Source: Salinilacustrithrix sp003476595
GTDB taxonomy: Bacteria > Actinomycetota > Acidimicrobiia > Acidimicrobiales > Salinilacustritrichaceae
Assembly (NCBI GenBank): GCA_963972525.1
Contig: CAXAUZ010000001.1
Span: 248,001 to 312,000 of the forward strand
Direction of reading: 5' to 3'
DNA: 64,000 bases
The translations under genes and the position numbers were made by a program. The notes beneath the pieces were generated by a model. The model made no database searches, had not been told where the DNA came from, and saw nothing but the letters and a program-made list of their open reading frames with translations. Of the stretch, positions 1 to 7,840 are shown one piece after another; positions within the stretch are counted from its first letter, which is position 1, and every line of letters starts with the position of its first letter.

Positions 1-168
1 CGTGCCGATGGCCCGGCGCACCGGGAGCATCACGGGGTCCGTGACCCGGGCGATGCCCATGCGGACCTGGTGCAGGCCGCCGCCGGGTTCGGTCGGGAAC
101 CACGACAGCAGCGCCCCGGCGATGATGACGATGACGTACAGCTGCAGCAGCGAGCAGATCAGGCCCAT
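1..168 (-). CDS. YggT family membrane protein (partial, runs off the left edge)
   Basis: Only the first 56 residues are visible, starting at an ATG at 168; the C-terminal part lies outside the window. The N-terminus is one hydrophobic span ending in ALLSWFP, followed by a loop and DPVMLPVRRAI, which matches the conserved YggT pattern of a membrane segment followed by a DPxxxPxRR-type motif. YggT proteins are small inner-membrane proteins of uncertain function, and in actinobacteria they commonly sit just downstream of sepF, as here with a 10-bp gap. A link to division or envelope work is therefore inferred from context. The family call is firm and the role is not. Confidence 0.88.
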   Translation of the reverse strand, partial: MGLICSLLQLYVIVIIAGALLSWFPTEPGGGLHQVRMGIARVTDPVMLPVRRAIGT

Positions 169-178
169 CGGATCCTCG

Positions 179-772
179 TCAGCGGCCGCCGGCGAGGCGT
201 CGCCGCTCTTCGGCGGACACCTCGACCCCGGACGGCGTGATGAGGTAGACGCCGGGCGTCACCCGCTCCATGTTGCCGCCGAGGGCGTAGCACATGCCCG
301 AGGAGAAGTCGATGAGCCGGCGGGCGAGGTCGCGGTCGGCGTCGGACAGGTCCATCACGACGGGCTGGTTGGCCTTGAACCGGTCGGCGACGTCCTTGGC
401 CGCGTCGAACGACGTCGGGGTGACGACGGTGGGCTTGGCCGAGGTGGGGCGCATGGGGCGCACCGTAGGCGTCTCCTCCCGCTGGGGCGCGCGTGCGGGT
501 GCTTCGGCCTGCCCGCGCGGGGGCAGCGGGCGGACAGCACCGGTGGGCCGACCGCCCTGGCCGCGGCCGTAGGAGCCGACGGGCTCCTCGGGCTCGGGCG
601 GGGGCTGGTGGCCACGCGGGCCGCCGGGGCCCTGCTGGCCGCCCCAGCCGCCGCCCTGGCGGGTGGGACCGCCGGGCGCGGGGCGCGCGGCGTCCTCGTA
701 GCGGTAGTCGTCGTACTCCTCGTCGGGCGCCAAGCCCAACCAGACCATGGCCTTCTGGAACACGCCAGCCAT
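179..772 (-). CDS. sepF: SepF, FtsZ-membrane anchor and division protein
   Basis: 197 residues. The N-terminus MAGVFQKAMVWLGLA is the amphipathic membrane-targeting helix of SepF. A Pro/Gly/Arg-rich linker (about residues 30-105) follows, then the SepF core beginning near PTSFDAAKDVADRF, with VVMDLSDADRDLARRLIDF and the ALGGNMERVTPGVYLITP strand. SepF polymerises, binds the FtsZ C-terminal peptide and tethers the Z-ring to the membrane; in actinobacteria without FtsA it is the main anchor. No ftsA is present in this cluster, which agrees. The ATG is preceded by a strong GAGGAGG ribosome site. It follows yggS by 22 bp and is probably in the same transcript. Confidence 0.97.
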   Translation of the reverse strand: MAGVFQKAMVWLGLAPDEEYDDYRYEDAARPAPGGPTRQGGGWGGQQGPGGPRGHQPPPEPEEPVGSYGRGQGGRPTGAVRPLPPRGQAEAPARAPQREETPTVRPMRPTSAKPTVVTPTSFDAAKDVADRFKANQPVVMDLSDADRDLARRLIDFSSGMCYALGGNMERVTPGVYLITPSGVEVSAEERRRLAGGR

Positions 773-794
773 CGGTGCCTCCTCGTCTCGTCGG

Positions 795-1499
795 TCAGTC
801 TCGCACGGTCGGTCGCGTGGGCCGCGAACCGCCTCGGGTGGGTCGGGGTCCGAACAGAGCCGTACCCACGCGGATCATCGTCGTGCCCGACCGGACCGCC
901 TCGGCCAGGTCGCCGCTCATGCCCATGGACCGCTCCGGCAGGCCGAGGTCGTCGGCGAGCGAGGCGGTGGCGGCGAAGGCCGATTCGGTGGCGGCGGCGT
1001 CGCCGGCGACGCCGACGGCCATCAGCCCCACCACGTCGAGGCCACCGTCGCGGGCACGTGCCACCAGATCGGGGGCCTCGGCGAGCGAGGCACCCCCCTT
1101 GCCGTCCTCGGCGGCGGCGTTGACCTGGATCAGCGCCCGGGCGCCGGGGGCCCGCTTCGCGACCTCGTCGACGACGGAGGCCCGGTCGAGGCTCTGCCAG
1201 CAGGCGACCCGGTCGGCGACGAGGCGCACCTTGTTCGACTGCAGCCGGCCGATGAAGTGCCAGGAGGGCTCGGGCAGGTCACCGGCGGCGGCCACCGCCT
1301 CGGCCTTGTCCTGCAGCTCCTGGGCGTAGTTCTCCCCCAGCTCGACCAGCCCGGCGCGCAGGGCGGCGACGGGTGCCTCCGGGCCGAAGCCCTTGGTCAC
1401 GGCGACCACGGTGATCCGGTCGGGGTCACCACCGGCGTCGCTGACCTGGCCGAGCACCCGCTCGAGCGCGGCGGTGACGTCGTCGGCGTCGATGGTCAT
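795..1499 (-). CDS. YggS/PLPBP family PLP-binding protein
   Basis: 234 residues, a single PLP-binding TIM-barrel domain. The PLP lysine is K36 in VVAVTKG. Family motifs ELGENYAQELQDK, WHFIGRLQSNK and the C-terminal phosphate-binding stretch MGMSGDLAEAV...IRVGTALFG are all present. Members have no known catalytic reaction and keep vitamin B6 and amino-acid pools balanced. The ATG overlaps the pgeF stop (ATGA), so the two are translationally coupled. The order ftsZ-pgeF-yggS-sepF-yggT is a classic actinobacterial and firmicute arrangement, which supports the call. Confidence 0.95.
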   Translation of the reverse strand: MTIDADDVTAALERVLGQVSDAGGDPDRITVVAVTKGFGPEAPVAALRAGLVELGENYAQELQDKAEAVAAAGDLPEPSWHFIGRLQSNKVRLVADRVACWQSLDRASVVDEVAKRAPGARALIQVNAAAEDGKGGASLAEAPDLVARARDGGLDVVGLMAVGVAGDAAATESAFAATASLADDLGLPERSMGMSGDLAEAVRSGTTMIRVGTALFGPRPTRGGSRPTRPTVRD

Positions 1500-2161
1500 G
1501 CCACGTCCTCCCACCCCAGGAACGCGCCGAGCTCGCCCGCCGCGGCGTGGCGCCCGGCATCGCCCCGGGCCCGGTGCGACCAGTAGCGCCCCGGCTCGCA
1601 GGCGGTGCAGCCACCGAAGTCGTCGACGGACCGTCCGCCGAGGGCGGCGCGGATGCCGGCGAGCAGGTCGAGGGCGGGGGTGCCCCAGGCCGTCTGGGCG
1701 CGGACGTCGTCGCCGTAGCGCGCCGCGACCTCGTCCAGCTCCGCCGCGCCGAACTCGTAGCAGCGGGCCCGGATGTGGGGGCCGGCGGTGGCGCGGATGT
1801 CGGTGGCGCCGAGGCGCGCCATCGCGTCGACCGTGGCCTCCAGGACCCCGCCGAGCAGGCCGCGCCACCCGACGTGGGCGGCACCCAGGACCTCGGCCCG
1901 GCGGTCGTGCAGCATGACGGGGACGCAGTCGGCGGTGTGGATGGCCAGCACCGCGCCCGGGACGGCCGTGACCGCCGCGTCGGCCTCGGCGCCGGCGTGC
2001 TCGCCCGGTTCCGTCACCGTCACGACCCGGGCGCCGTGCACCTGGCGCAGCCACGTCCACGGCGCGTCGAAGACGCCACGGCGCCGGTGCTCGAGGTCGA
2101 CGGGATCACCGCCGACGTGGAAGTCGCCGATCTCGCGGGTGGTGAAGGCGAACCGGGCCAC
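1496..2161 (-). CDS. pgeF: PgeF/YfiH family multi-copper-polyphenol-oxidase-like purine nucleoside phosphorylase
   Basis: 221 residues from a GTG start 11 bp after ftsZ. Signature elements are the histidine in LRQVHGARV, HTADCVPVMLHD, AAHVGWRGLLGG and GPHIRARCYEFG, which supply the His/Cys/His metal site of the family. Proteins of this family were first called laccase-like and later shown to act as zinc purine nucleoside phosphorylases/adenosine deaminases; the E. coli member has been linked to peptidoglycan editing. Either role fits the position between ftsZ and yggS. No ribosome site precedes the start, so translation is probably coupled to ftsZ. Confidence 0.93.
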   Translation of the reverse strand: MARFAFTTREIGDFHVGGDPVDLEHRRRGVFDAPWTWLRQVHGARVVTVTEPGEHAGAEADAAVTAVPGAVLAIHTADCVPVMLHDRRAEVLGAAHVGWRGLLGGVLEATVDAMARLGATDIRATAGPHIRARCYEFGAAELDEVAARYGDDVRAQTAWGTPALDLLAGIRAALGGRSVDDFGGCTACEPGRYWSHRARGDAGRHAAAGELGAFLGWEDVA

Positions 2162-2172
2162 CCCGGCGGGGG

Positions 2173-3276
2173 CTACTTCAGGAACGACGGGACGTCGAAG
2201 TCGTCGTCGCCGTCGTCGCCGAAGAGGTCGTCGTCGTCACCGCCGAGGACGTCGCCCAGGTCGCCGCCCGAGGACGGCCGCAGCGGATCGCGCTGACCCG
2301 AGCTGCGGGGTGCCGGCGCCTCGCCGTCGAAGCGGTCGAAGCCGGCGGCGATGACGGTGACGCGCACCTCGTCGCCCATGTCGTCGTCGACGACGGTGCC
2401 GAAGATGATGTTGGCCTCGGGGTGGGCGACGCCGTGGATGACCTCGGCGGCCTCGTTGACCTCGAACAGGCCGAGGTCGCTGCCACCGGAGATGGTGAGC
2501 AGGATGCCCCGGGCCCCTTCGATGGAGGCCTCGAGCAGCGGGGAGGAGATGGCGTTGCGGGCGGCCTGCAGCGCCCGGCCCTCGCCGGAGGCGTAGCCGA
2601 TGCCCATGAGCGCCGAACCGGCGTTGGACATGATCATCTTCACGTCGGCGAAGTCGGTGTTGATCAGGCCGGGCGTGGTGATGAGGTCGGTGATGCCCTG
2701 GACGCCCTGGAGCAGGACCTCGTCGGCCATCTTGAAGGCGTTCAGCATCGACGTCTTCTCGTTCGACACGGTGATGAGCCGGTCGTTCGGGATGACGATG
2801 AGGGTGTCGACCTTCTCCTTGAGGCGCTGGATGCCCTGCTCGGCCTGGACCGAGCGACGACGGCCCTCGAAGGCGAAGGGGCGGGTGACCACGCCGATGG
2901 TGAGGCTGCCGAGGCTCTTGGCGACCTCGGCGATGACCGCGGCGCCGCCGGTGCCGGTGCCGCCGCCCTCGCCCGCGGTGATGAAGACCATGTCGGCACC
3001 CTTGAGCACCTCCTCGATCTCCTCGCGGTGCTCCTCGGCGGCCTGCTTGCCGACCTCGGGGTCCGAGCCGGCGCCGAGGCCACGGGTGAGCTCACGGCCG
3101 ATGTCGAGCTTCACGTCGGCGTCGGACATCAGCAGGGCCTGGGCGTCGGTGTTCACCGCGATGAACTCCACGCCCTTCAGGCCGGCGTCGATCATGCGGT
3201 TGACCGCGTTCACGCCACCGCCGCCGATGCCGACCACCTTGATGACGGCCAGGTAGTTCTGCGGGTTCGCAGCCAT
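2173..3276 (-). CDS. ftsZ: Cell division GTPase FtsZ
   Basis: 367 residues, normal for actinobacterial FtsZ. The nucleotide-binding segment IGGGGVNAVNRMI is at the N-terminus. The tubulin signature is GEGGGTGTGGAAV, and the T7-loop region reads NTDFADVKMIM, supplying the catalytic aspartate that acts on the neighbouring subunit. The C-terminus is an acidic Asp/Gly linker closing with DVPSFLK, the conserved peptide that binds SepF and other partners. The ATG has a strong upstream GGAGGAAA ribosome site. Unlike most dcw neighbours it is separated from ftsQ by 231 bp, so it probably has its own promoter. Confidence 0.99.
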   Translation of the reverse strand: MAANPQNYLAVIKVVGIGGGGVNAVNRMIDAGLKGVEFIAVNTDAQALLMSDADVKLDIGRELTRGLGAGSDPEVGKQAAEEHREEIEEVLKGADMVFITAGEGGGTGTGGAAVIAEVAKSLGSLTIGVVTRPFAFEGRRRSVQAEQGIQRLKEKVDTLIVIPNDRLITVSNEKTSMLNAFKMADEVLLQGVQGITDLITTPGLINTDFADVKMIMSNAGSALMGIGYASGEGRALQAARNAISSPLLEASIEGARGILLTISGGSDLGLFEVNEAAEVIHGVAHPEANIIFGTVVDDDMGDEVRVTVIAAGFDRFDGEAPAPRSSGQRDPLRPSSGGDLGDVLGGDDDDLFGDDGDDDFDVPSFLK

Positions 3277-3507
3277 GAGTCGTGTTTCCTCCAGGGTCAG
3301 CCGCTCGGTCTCGGTTGGGACGACCGCTCGGTTCAGGGTACGCGAGGTCGCGGTCCCGGTCGGGTGATGGTGCCGCAGCCGACAGGCGCGGCGGACCGGG
3401 CGGCACGGACCGCCCGGGGTGAAGTTCGAGTCGAGGTCGAGGTCGAGGTCGGCTCACCCTCGATGTCAGGTGTGGGTCGAGAGCGTACGAGGGTGCCCGG
3501 GGCGCGG
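3277..3507 (-). promoter_or_regulatory. ftsQ-ftsZ intergenic region: hairpin and candidate ftsZ promoter
   Basis: A perfect 8-bp stem (CCGGGCGG / CCGCCCGG, loop of 6) lies at 3396-3417. A TACCCT -10-like box (minus strand) is at 3335-3340, about 58 nt upstream of the ATG, with no clear -35. The ftsZ ribosome site GGAGGAAA lies 8 nt before the start. Three tandem copies of a 6-bp unit (gaggtc) occur at 3433-3450. The hairpin could end or attenuate dcw transcription ahead of a separate ftsZ promoter; this is inference from position. Confidence 0.4.
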
Positions 3508-4332
3508 TCAACCGTCACCGAGGCACCCCGGTTCCCGGGTCAGCACCGGATGGGACGGCACCGAGAGGTCGATCGAGGCCAGGCACGCCCGGTCGACCCG
3601 GGCGTGCACGGTGCGGAACGCCTCCACCTTGGCGTCGAGGTCGGAGGTGTCGCCGAGCTCGACGACCCCGCCCTCCACCAGCTGCAGCCGCAGGTCGGGC
3701 TCGAGGTGGACGGCGGCCACCGCGCCGGCGGGGTTGACCCGCAGCCGACCGGCGAGGCCGACGGCGGCGAGCAGGTCGGCGTCGATGGTGGCGCCGGGCG
3801 CAGGGGGCTGCTCGGCGGCCACGACCTGCACGAAGCCGCCCGGGGCGGACGGCGCCAGCTCCAGGACCCGGCCGTCCACGTCGACGAGCACGGCCGCGCC
3901 GCCGCCCGAGACGACCGCCACGGGCTCGCGCTCGCGGACGGTGATGTCGACGCGGCCGGGCAGGTCACGCGTGACCTCGGCTGCCGCGACCCAGGGCAGG
4001 GCCTCGATCCGCTCGGTGGCCGCGCCGAGGTCGGCCAGCAGCAGCGGGGCGCCCTGGTCGATGCCGGCCTCGGACCGGATCGTGGCCGGGTCGAGCCGGG
4101 TCGCGCCGACCACGACGACCTCGTCGACGTCGAGCACCGGGCTGCGCAGGACGATGACCGCGGCCAGGGCGAGGGCGGCGACGGCGACCAGCAGGAGCAG
4201 CCGCTTGAGGCGCTTGCGCCCCGCATCCTTGCGGACGGCGATGCGCCGGGCCCGGAAGCGCGGGTCCACGCCGGTGGCGAGGGGCGGCGCGACCGGGTCG
4301 GCCTCGCGGTCGAGCACCCGGGGGCCGCTCAC
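3508..4332 (-). CDS. ftsQ: Divisome protein FtsQ (POTRA domain)
   Basis: 274 residues from a GTG that overlaps the murB stop (GTGA). It has a basic cytoplasmic N-terminus (RFRARRIAVRKDAGRKRLKR), one membrane span (about residues 45-62), then a periplasmic POTRA domain starting near VDEVVVVGATRLDPATIRSEAGI and a beta domain with ALPWVAAAEVTRDLPGRVDI and VREREPVAVV. FtsQ links early and late division proteins through FtsL and FtsB. Position between murB and ftsZ is canonical. Confidence 0.96.
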   Translation of the reverse strand: MSGPRVLDREADPVAPPLATGVDPRFRARRIAVRKDAGRKRLKRLLLLVAVAALALAAVIVLRSPVLDVDEVVVVGATRLDPATIRSEAGIDQGAPLLLADLGAATERIEALPWVAAAEVTRDLPGRVDITVREREPVAVVSGGGAAVLVDVDGRVLELAPSAPGGFVQVVAAEQPPAPGATIDADLLAAVGLAGRLRVNPAGAVAAVHLEPDLRLQLVEGGVVELGDTSDLDAKVEAFRTVHARVDRACLASIDLSVPSHPVLTREPGCLGDG

Positions 4333-5252
4333 CAGGTGACCTCGGCCTCGTCGAACCCGACGAGGCGGGTCTCGGGGTGCAGCCGGATGCCGGTGGCGGC
4401 CTCGACGGCGTCGCGCACCGCCACCATCACCGCGAACACGTCGTCGGCGCGCCCGCCGGCGTCGGCCTGGATGAAGTTGGCGTGCTTGGGCGAGACCTCG
4501 GCCGTGCCGCGCCGCAGGCCCTTGCCACCGGCCGCGTCGATGAGGCGCCCGGCGCTGTCCCCGTCGGGGTTGGTGAACACCGAGCCGGCGTTCTGGCCGC
4601 CGGGCTGGTTGGCCCGCCGCCAGCGGACGATCTCGGAGATCGTGTCGGCGCCGGCGCCGTCCTCGTCCACGGCGAGGCCGAGCGTGGCGCGCAGGACCAC
4701 CTGGGCCGGGGTGATCGCGGAGCGCCGGTAGCCGAGCTCGAGGGCGGACGCGGGCACGGTCGCATCCTCCCCCGTGCGGCAGTCGAAGACGCGGACCCCC
4801 AGCAGGCTGGCCGCCATGTCCGACCCGTGCCCGCCGGCGTTCATCCGGACCGCCCCACCGATGGATCCGGGCACGCCGACGGCCCACTCGAACCCGGTGA
4901 GCCCGGCCTTCACGCTCTGGCGCGCGACGACGGGCAGCAGGGCGGCGCCGCCGGCGCTGACCTCGGTGCCGTCGACCTCGACCGTGGCGTAGGCATCGCC
5001 GAGGCGGATGGCCAGGCCGGGGAACCCGGCGTCGGACACGAGCATGTTCGAGCCGTTGCCCACGACGAGCACGGCGACGCCGCTGGCCACCACGGCGGCG
5101 GCCACGGCCGCGAGCACGTCGTCGTCGGTGACCTCCACGAACAGGGCCGCGGGCCCGCCCACCTTGTAGGTGGTGAAGGGCCCGAGCGGCACCATCGGCT
5201 GGGCGAGGTCGCCCAGCACCTCGCGGGCGGTGGCGAGCGGATCCGGGCTCAC
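4329..5252 (-). CDS. murB: UDP-N-acetylenolpyruvoylglucosamine reductase MurB
   Basis: 307 residues from a GTG overlapping the murC stop (GTGA). A longer in-frame reading upstream is Arg/Pro-rich and lacks the family fold, so I reject it. FAD-binding motifs are TTYKVGGPAALFVEV, NGSNMLVSD and GVPGSIGGAVRMNAG. The proton-donor serine is in NPDGDSAGRLIDAAG and the C-terminal glutamate in HPETRLVGFD. MurB reduces UDP-GlcNAc-enolpyruvate to UDP-MurNAc with NADPH in the cytoplasm. It looks like a type I MurB with standard length. Confidence 0.97.
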   Translation of the reverse strand: MSPDPLATAREVLGDLAQPMVPLGPFTTYKVGGPAALFVEVTDDDVLAAVAAAVVASGVAVLVVGNGSNMLVSDAGFPGLAIRLGDAYATVEVDGTEVSAGGAALLPVVARQSVKAGLTGFEWAVGVPGSIGGAVRMNAGGHGSDMAASLLGVRVFDCRTGEDATVPASALELGYRRSAITPAQVVLRATLGLAVDEDGAGADTISEIVRWRRANQPGGQNAGSVFTNPDGDSAGRLIDAAGGKGLRRGTAEVSPKHANFIQADAGGRADDVFAVMVAVRDAVEAATGIRLHPETRLVGFDEAEVTW

Positions 5253-6655
5253 GAGGCGCGCTCCTGCAGCGCGGCGAGCACGCGGTCGGGGACCGCGGTG
5301 AGGTCGCCGGCGTTGAGGGTGAGGCACAGGTCGCCGGGGCGCAGCACGTCGAGCAGCCACGCCTCGGCCGCGCCGAGGTCGGGCAGGAAGGCGACGTCGG
5401 CGTCGGGGTGGGCGGCCACGACCGCATCGCGCACGAGGACGCCGCTGACCCCCTCGATCGGCGCTTCGCCGGCGGAGTACAGCTCGGTGACGCCGAGGAC
5501 GTCCGCGTCCTCGAACGCGTCGGCGAACGTGTGGGCCAGGTCCCGGGTGCGGGTGTAGCGGTGGGGCTGGAACACGCAGACGACCCGGTCGAAGGGGCCG
5601 GTCCGGGCGGCGGCGAGGGCGGCGGCGACCTCGGTGGGCAGGTGGTCGTAGGAGTCCACGAAGGTGACGCCGCCGGCGACCCCCCGCTGCTCGAAGCGGC
5701 GGGCGACCCCGGCGAAGGCGCGCAGGGCACGGGCGCCGTCGGCGAGCGGGACGCCCCGGACGAGGCAGGCCGCGAGCGCGCCGGCCGCGTTGCGGGCGTT
5801 GTGCGACCCGGGCGCCGTGGGCACCTCGACCTCGACCGCCTCGTCGCCGTGGTGCAGCGTGAAGCGAACGCCGATCCCGGCCGGACCGATGTCGGTGATC
5901 CGCAGGTCGGCCGCCGGGTCGGTGCCGTAGGTGAGCGCGCGCCCCGCCACCGGGGCGAGGGCGGCGGCACCGGGGTCGTCGAGGCAGAGCACCGCCGTGC
6001 CGGCGAGCCCGCCGACGAGGGACCGGAAGCCCTCGACCAGCGCGTCCTCGGTGCCCCAGTACGAGAGGTGGTCGGCCTCGACGTTGGTGACGAGCGCGTC
6101 GGTCGCCCCGACCCGCAGGAAGGTGCCGTCGGACTCGTCGGCCTCGACCACGAAGCCGGGCCCCGTGCGCCAGTCGGCGTTGCGCCCCAGGCCCGTGATG
6201 CGGGTGCCGGCGAGGTAGCCGGCGCCGTCGCCCACGCCGTCGAGGATGGTCGCGACCATCCCGGTCGTCGTGGACTTGCCGTGGGTGCCGGCCACGGCGA
6301 GCACGTCGCGCTCGGCGCAGACGGACGCCAGCGCGTCGCCGCGGTGGAGCACCGGCACCGACGCCTCCCGCGCCGCCACCACGTCGGGGTGGTCCGGTGG
6401 CGTGGCGGTGGACGTGACGACCGCATCGACCACGGCGTCGGCGGCGGGGCCGCGGGGCCCGACGGTGACGTCCACGCCGAGGTCCCGCAGCGGGGCCAGG
6501 AACGGCGTGTCCTTGTCGTCCACCCCCGAGACGGCGTGACCCATCTGGGCCAGGACGGTGGCGATGGCGCTCATGCCGGCGCCGCCGACGTTCACCACGT
6601 GGATGCGACGGGGGGCGCTGAGGTCGATCGACTGGCGGGGGCGGTCAACGGGCAC
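5249..6655 (-). CDS. murC: UDP-N-acetylmuramate-L-alanine ligase MurC
   Basis: 468 residues. I start it at a GTG at 6655, giving an 11-bp overlap with murG and placing the Rossmann segment IHVVNVGGAGMSAIA near the N-terminus. The ATP loop is AVAGTHGKSTTTGM; further Mur ligase landmarks are VEADESDGTFL, NVEADHLSYWG, GSHNARNAAGALAA and DSYDHLPTEVAAAL. MurC adds L-Ala to UDP-MurNAc with ATP hydrolysis. The C-terminal domain carries the FQPHRYTRTRDL motif typical of MurC, which separates it from MurD, E and F. Confidence 0.97.
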   Translation of the reverse strand: MPVDRPRQSIDLSAPRRIHVVNVGGAGMSAIATVLAQMGHAVSGVDDKDTPFLAPLRDLGVDVTVGPRGPAADAVVDAVVTSTATPPDHPDVVAAREASVPVLHRGDALASVCAERDVLAVAGTHGKSTTTGMVATILDGVGDGAGYLAGTRITGLGRNADWRTGPGFVVEADESDGTFLRVGATDALVTNVEADHLSYWGTEDALVEGFRSLVGGLAGTAVLCLDDPGAAALAPVAGRALTYGTDPAADLRITDIGPAGIGVRFTLHHGDEAVEVEVPTAPGSHNARNAAGALAACLVRGVPLADGARALRAFAGVARRFEQRGVAGGVTFVDSYDHLPTEVAAALAAARTGPFDRVVCVFQPHRYTRTRDLAHTFADAFEDADVLGVTELYSAGEAPIEGVSGVLVRDAVVAAHPDADVAFLPDLGAAEAWLLDVLRPGDLCLTLNAGDLTAVPDRVLAALQERAS

Positions 6656-7715
6656 GGGCGTGCTCCTCGACCAGGGCGGCGACGCGGTCGGCCGCGTCGG
6701 GCGCGGCCAGCGTCGACACCTGGTCCGACATGGTGCGGAGGCGGTCGGGGTCGGCGAGGAGCGCGTCCACCTCGCTGGCCAGCCGGTCGCCGTCGAGCTC
6801 GTCGTCGCGCACGACCACGGCGCCGCCGGTGGCCGCGACGCGCTCGGCGTTGGCGACCTGCTGGCCACCGGTGGTGACGAGCGAGGGGACGATGACGGCG
6901 GGGCGCCCGGTGGCGGCCAGCTCGAACAGCGTGCCCGACCCGCCCCGGCAGACGACGAGGTCGGCGCGGGCCAGCCGGGCGGGCATGTCGTCCTCGTACT
7001 CCACGGCCTCGTACACGAGCGCACCGGTGTCGGTGGGCCGATCGAGCGTGGGCCAGTCCCGCCGTCCGATCACGTGGTGCACGGCCAGGTCGCCGCGGTC
7101 GCGCCAGCGCTCGACGGCGGCGAGGGTGGCGCGGTTGATCGAGAGCGCCCCGAGGGACCCACCGAACACGAGCAGCTGGGCCCGACCGTCGGGACGGTCC
7201 TGGTGCTCGGCGTCGAACAGCTCGGCCCGCACCGGGTTGCCCACGACCTCGGCCCGGGGCAGGTCCGTGCCGGGGAAGGACGTCGCGCTGCGGGCCGCGA
7301 AGCGGGCGAGCAGGCGGTTGGCGGCGCCCGGCACCGCGTTCTGCTCGTGCACGATGATCGGGACCCGCCACAGCACCGCGGCCACCCCGGCCGCGACGCT
7401 GGCGTAGCCGCCGACGGCGACGACGGCGGCGGGGCGGTGGCGGCGGACGAGGCTGACGGCCGCGAGCACGGCCCGGACCAGCCCGATCACGGCGCCGACG
7501 TTGGCCCGCAGTGCGGCGGGCGACACGCTGCGGGCGATGCCGCGACCGGGCAGCAGGGTCTGGTCGAAGCCGGCGTCGGGCACCAGGCGGGCCTCGATGC
7601 CGCGCTCGGAGCCGACGAGGTGCACGTCGTGGCCGCGCTCGCGCAGGGCGGTGGCGATGGCGAGGGCGGGCAGGACGTGGCCGGCGGTGCCACCGCCGGT
7701 GACGAGGATCTTCAC
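6645..7715 (-). CDS. murG: UDP-GlcNAc:lipid I N-acetylglucosaminyltransferase MurG
   Basis: 356 residues from a GTG with a GGGAG ribosome site. The N-terminal GGGTAGHVLPALAIA loop, the HEQNAVPGAANRLLARFA segment, GGSLGALSINRA and CRGGSGTLFELAATGRPAVIVP are MurG (GT28) signatures. The protein converts lipid I to lipid II on the inner face of the membrane. It starts 125 bp after ftsW, the only sizeable gap inside the mur/fts run, so it may have additional transcription control. Confidence 0.98.
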   Translation of the reverse strand: MKILVTGGGTAGHVLPALAIATALRERGHDVHLVGSERGIEARLVPDAGFDQTLLPGRGIARSVSPAALRANVGAVIGLVRAVLAAVSLVRRHRPAAVVAVGGYASVAAGVAAVLWRVPIIVHEQNAVPGAANRLLARFAARSATSFPGTDLPRAEVVGNPVRAELFDAEHQDRPDGRAQLLVFGGSLGALSINRATLAAVERWRDRGDLAVHHVIGRRDWPTLDRPTDTGALVYEAVEYEDDMPARLARADLVVCRGGSGTLFELAATGRPAVIVPSLVTTGGQQVANAERVAATGGAVVVRDDELDGDRLASEVDALLADPDRLRTMSDQVSTLAAPDAADRVAALVEEHARAR

Positions 7716-7840
7716 CGGCGCTCCCTACCCGCGGCCGCTCGGAGCCGAGCCGCCAGGCGAGGCGACCCATGTCACGGTTGGGTTGCGGCGGCGAAGCCGC
7801 CAGAGTCGAGCAGCCGCTGGACGCAGACGATCGGCGCAGA
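7716..7840 (-). other. ftsW-murG gap with small inverted repeats
   Basis: 125 bp without a gene. It holds a hairpin GGCGGC-gaa-GCCGCC at 7787-7801 and a short dyad CTCGGAGCCGAG at 7739-7750, followed by the murG ribosome site. No T-run follows the stems, so they are weak terminator candidates; they could instead shape the murG leader. I see no convincing -10/-35 pair. Confidence 0.3.

Noticed and set aside
2422..4731. Long open frame on the plus strand antisense to ftsZ, ftsQ and murB
   Set aside because: Typical high-GC shadow frame: composition mirrors the antisense genes, with no family motif and no ribosome site.
4329..5360. Longer MurB with a 36-residue Arg/Pro N-terminus
   Set aside because: The extra part is antiparallel coding of murC; the coupled GTG at 5252 gives a normal MurB start.
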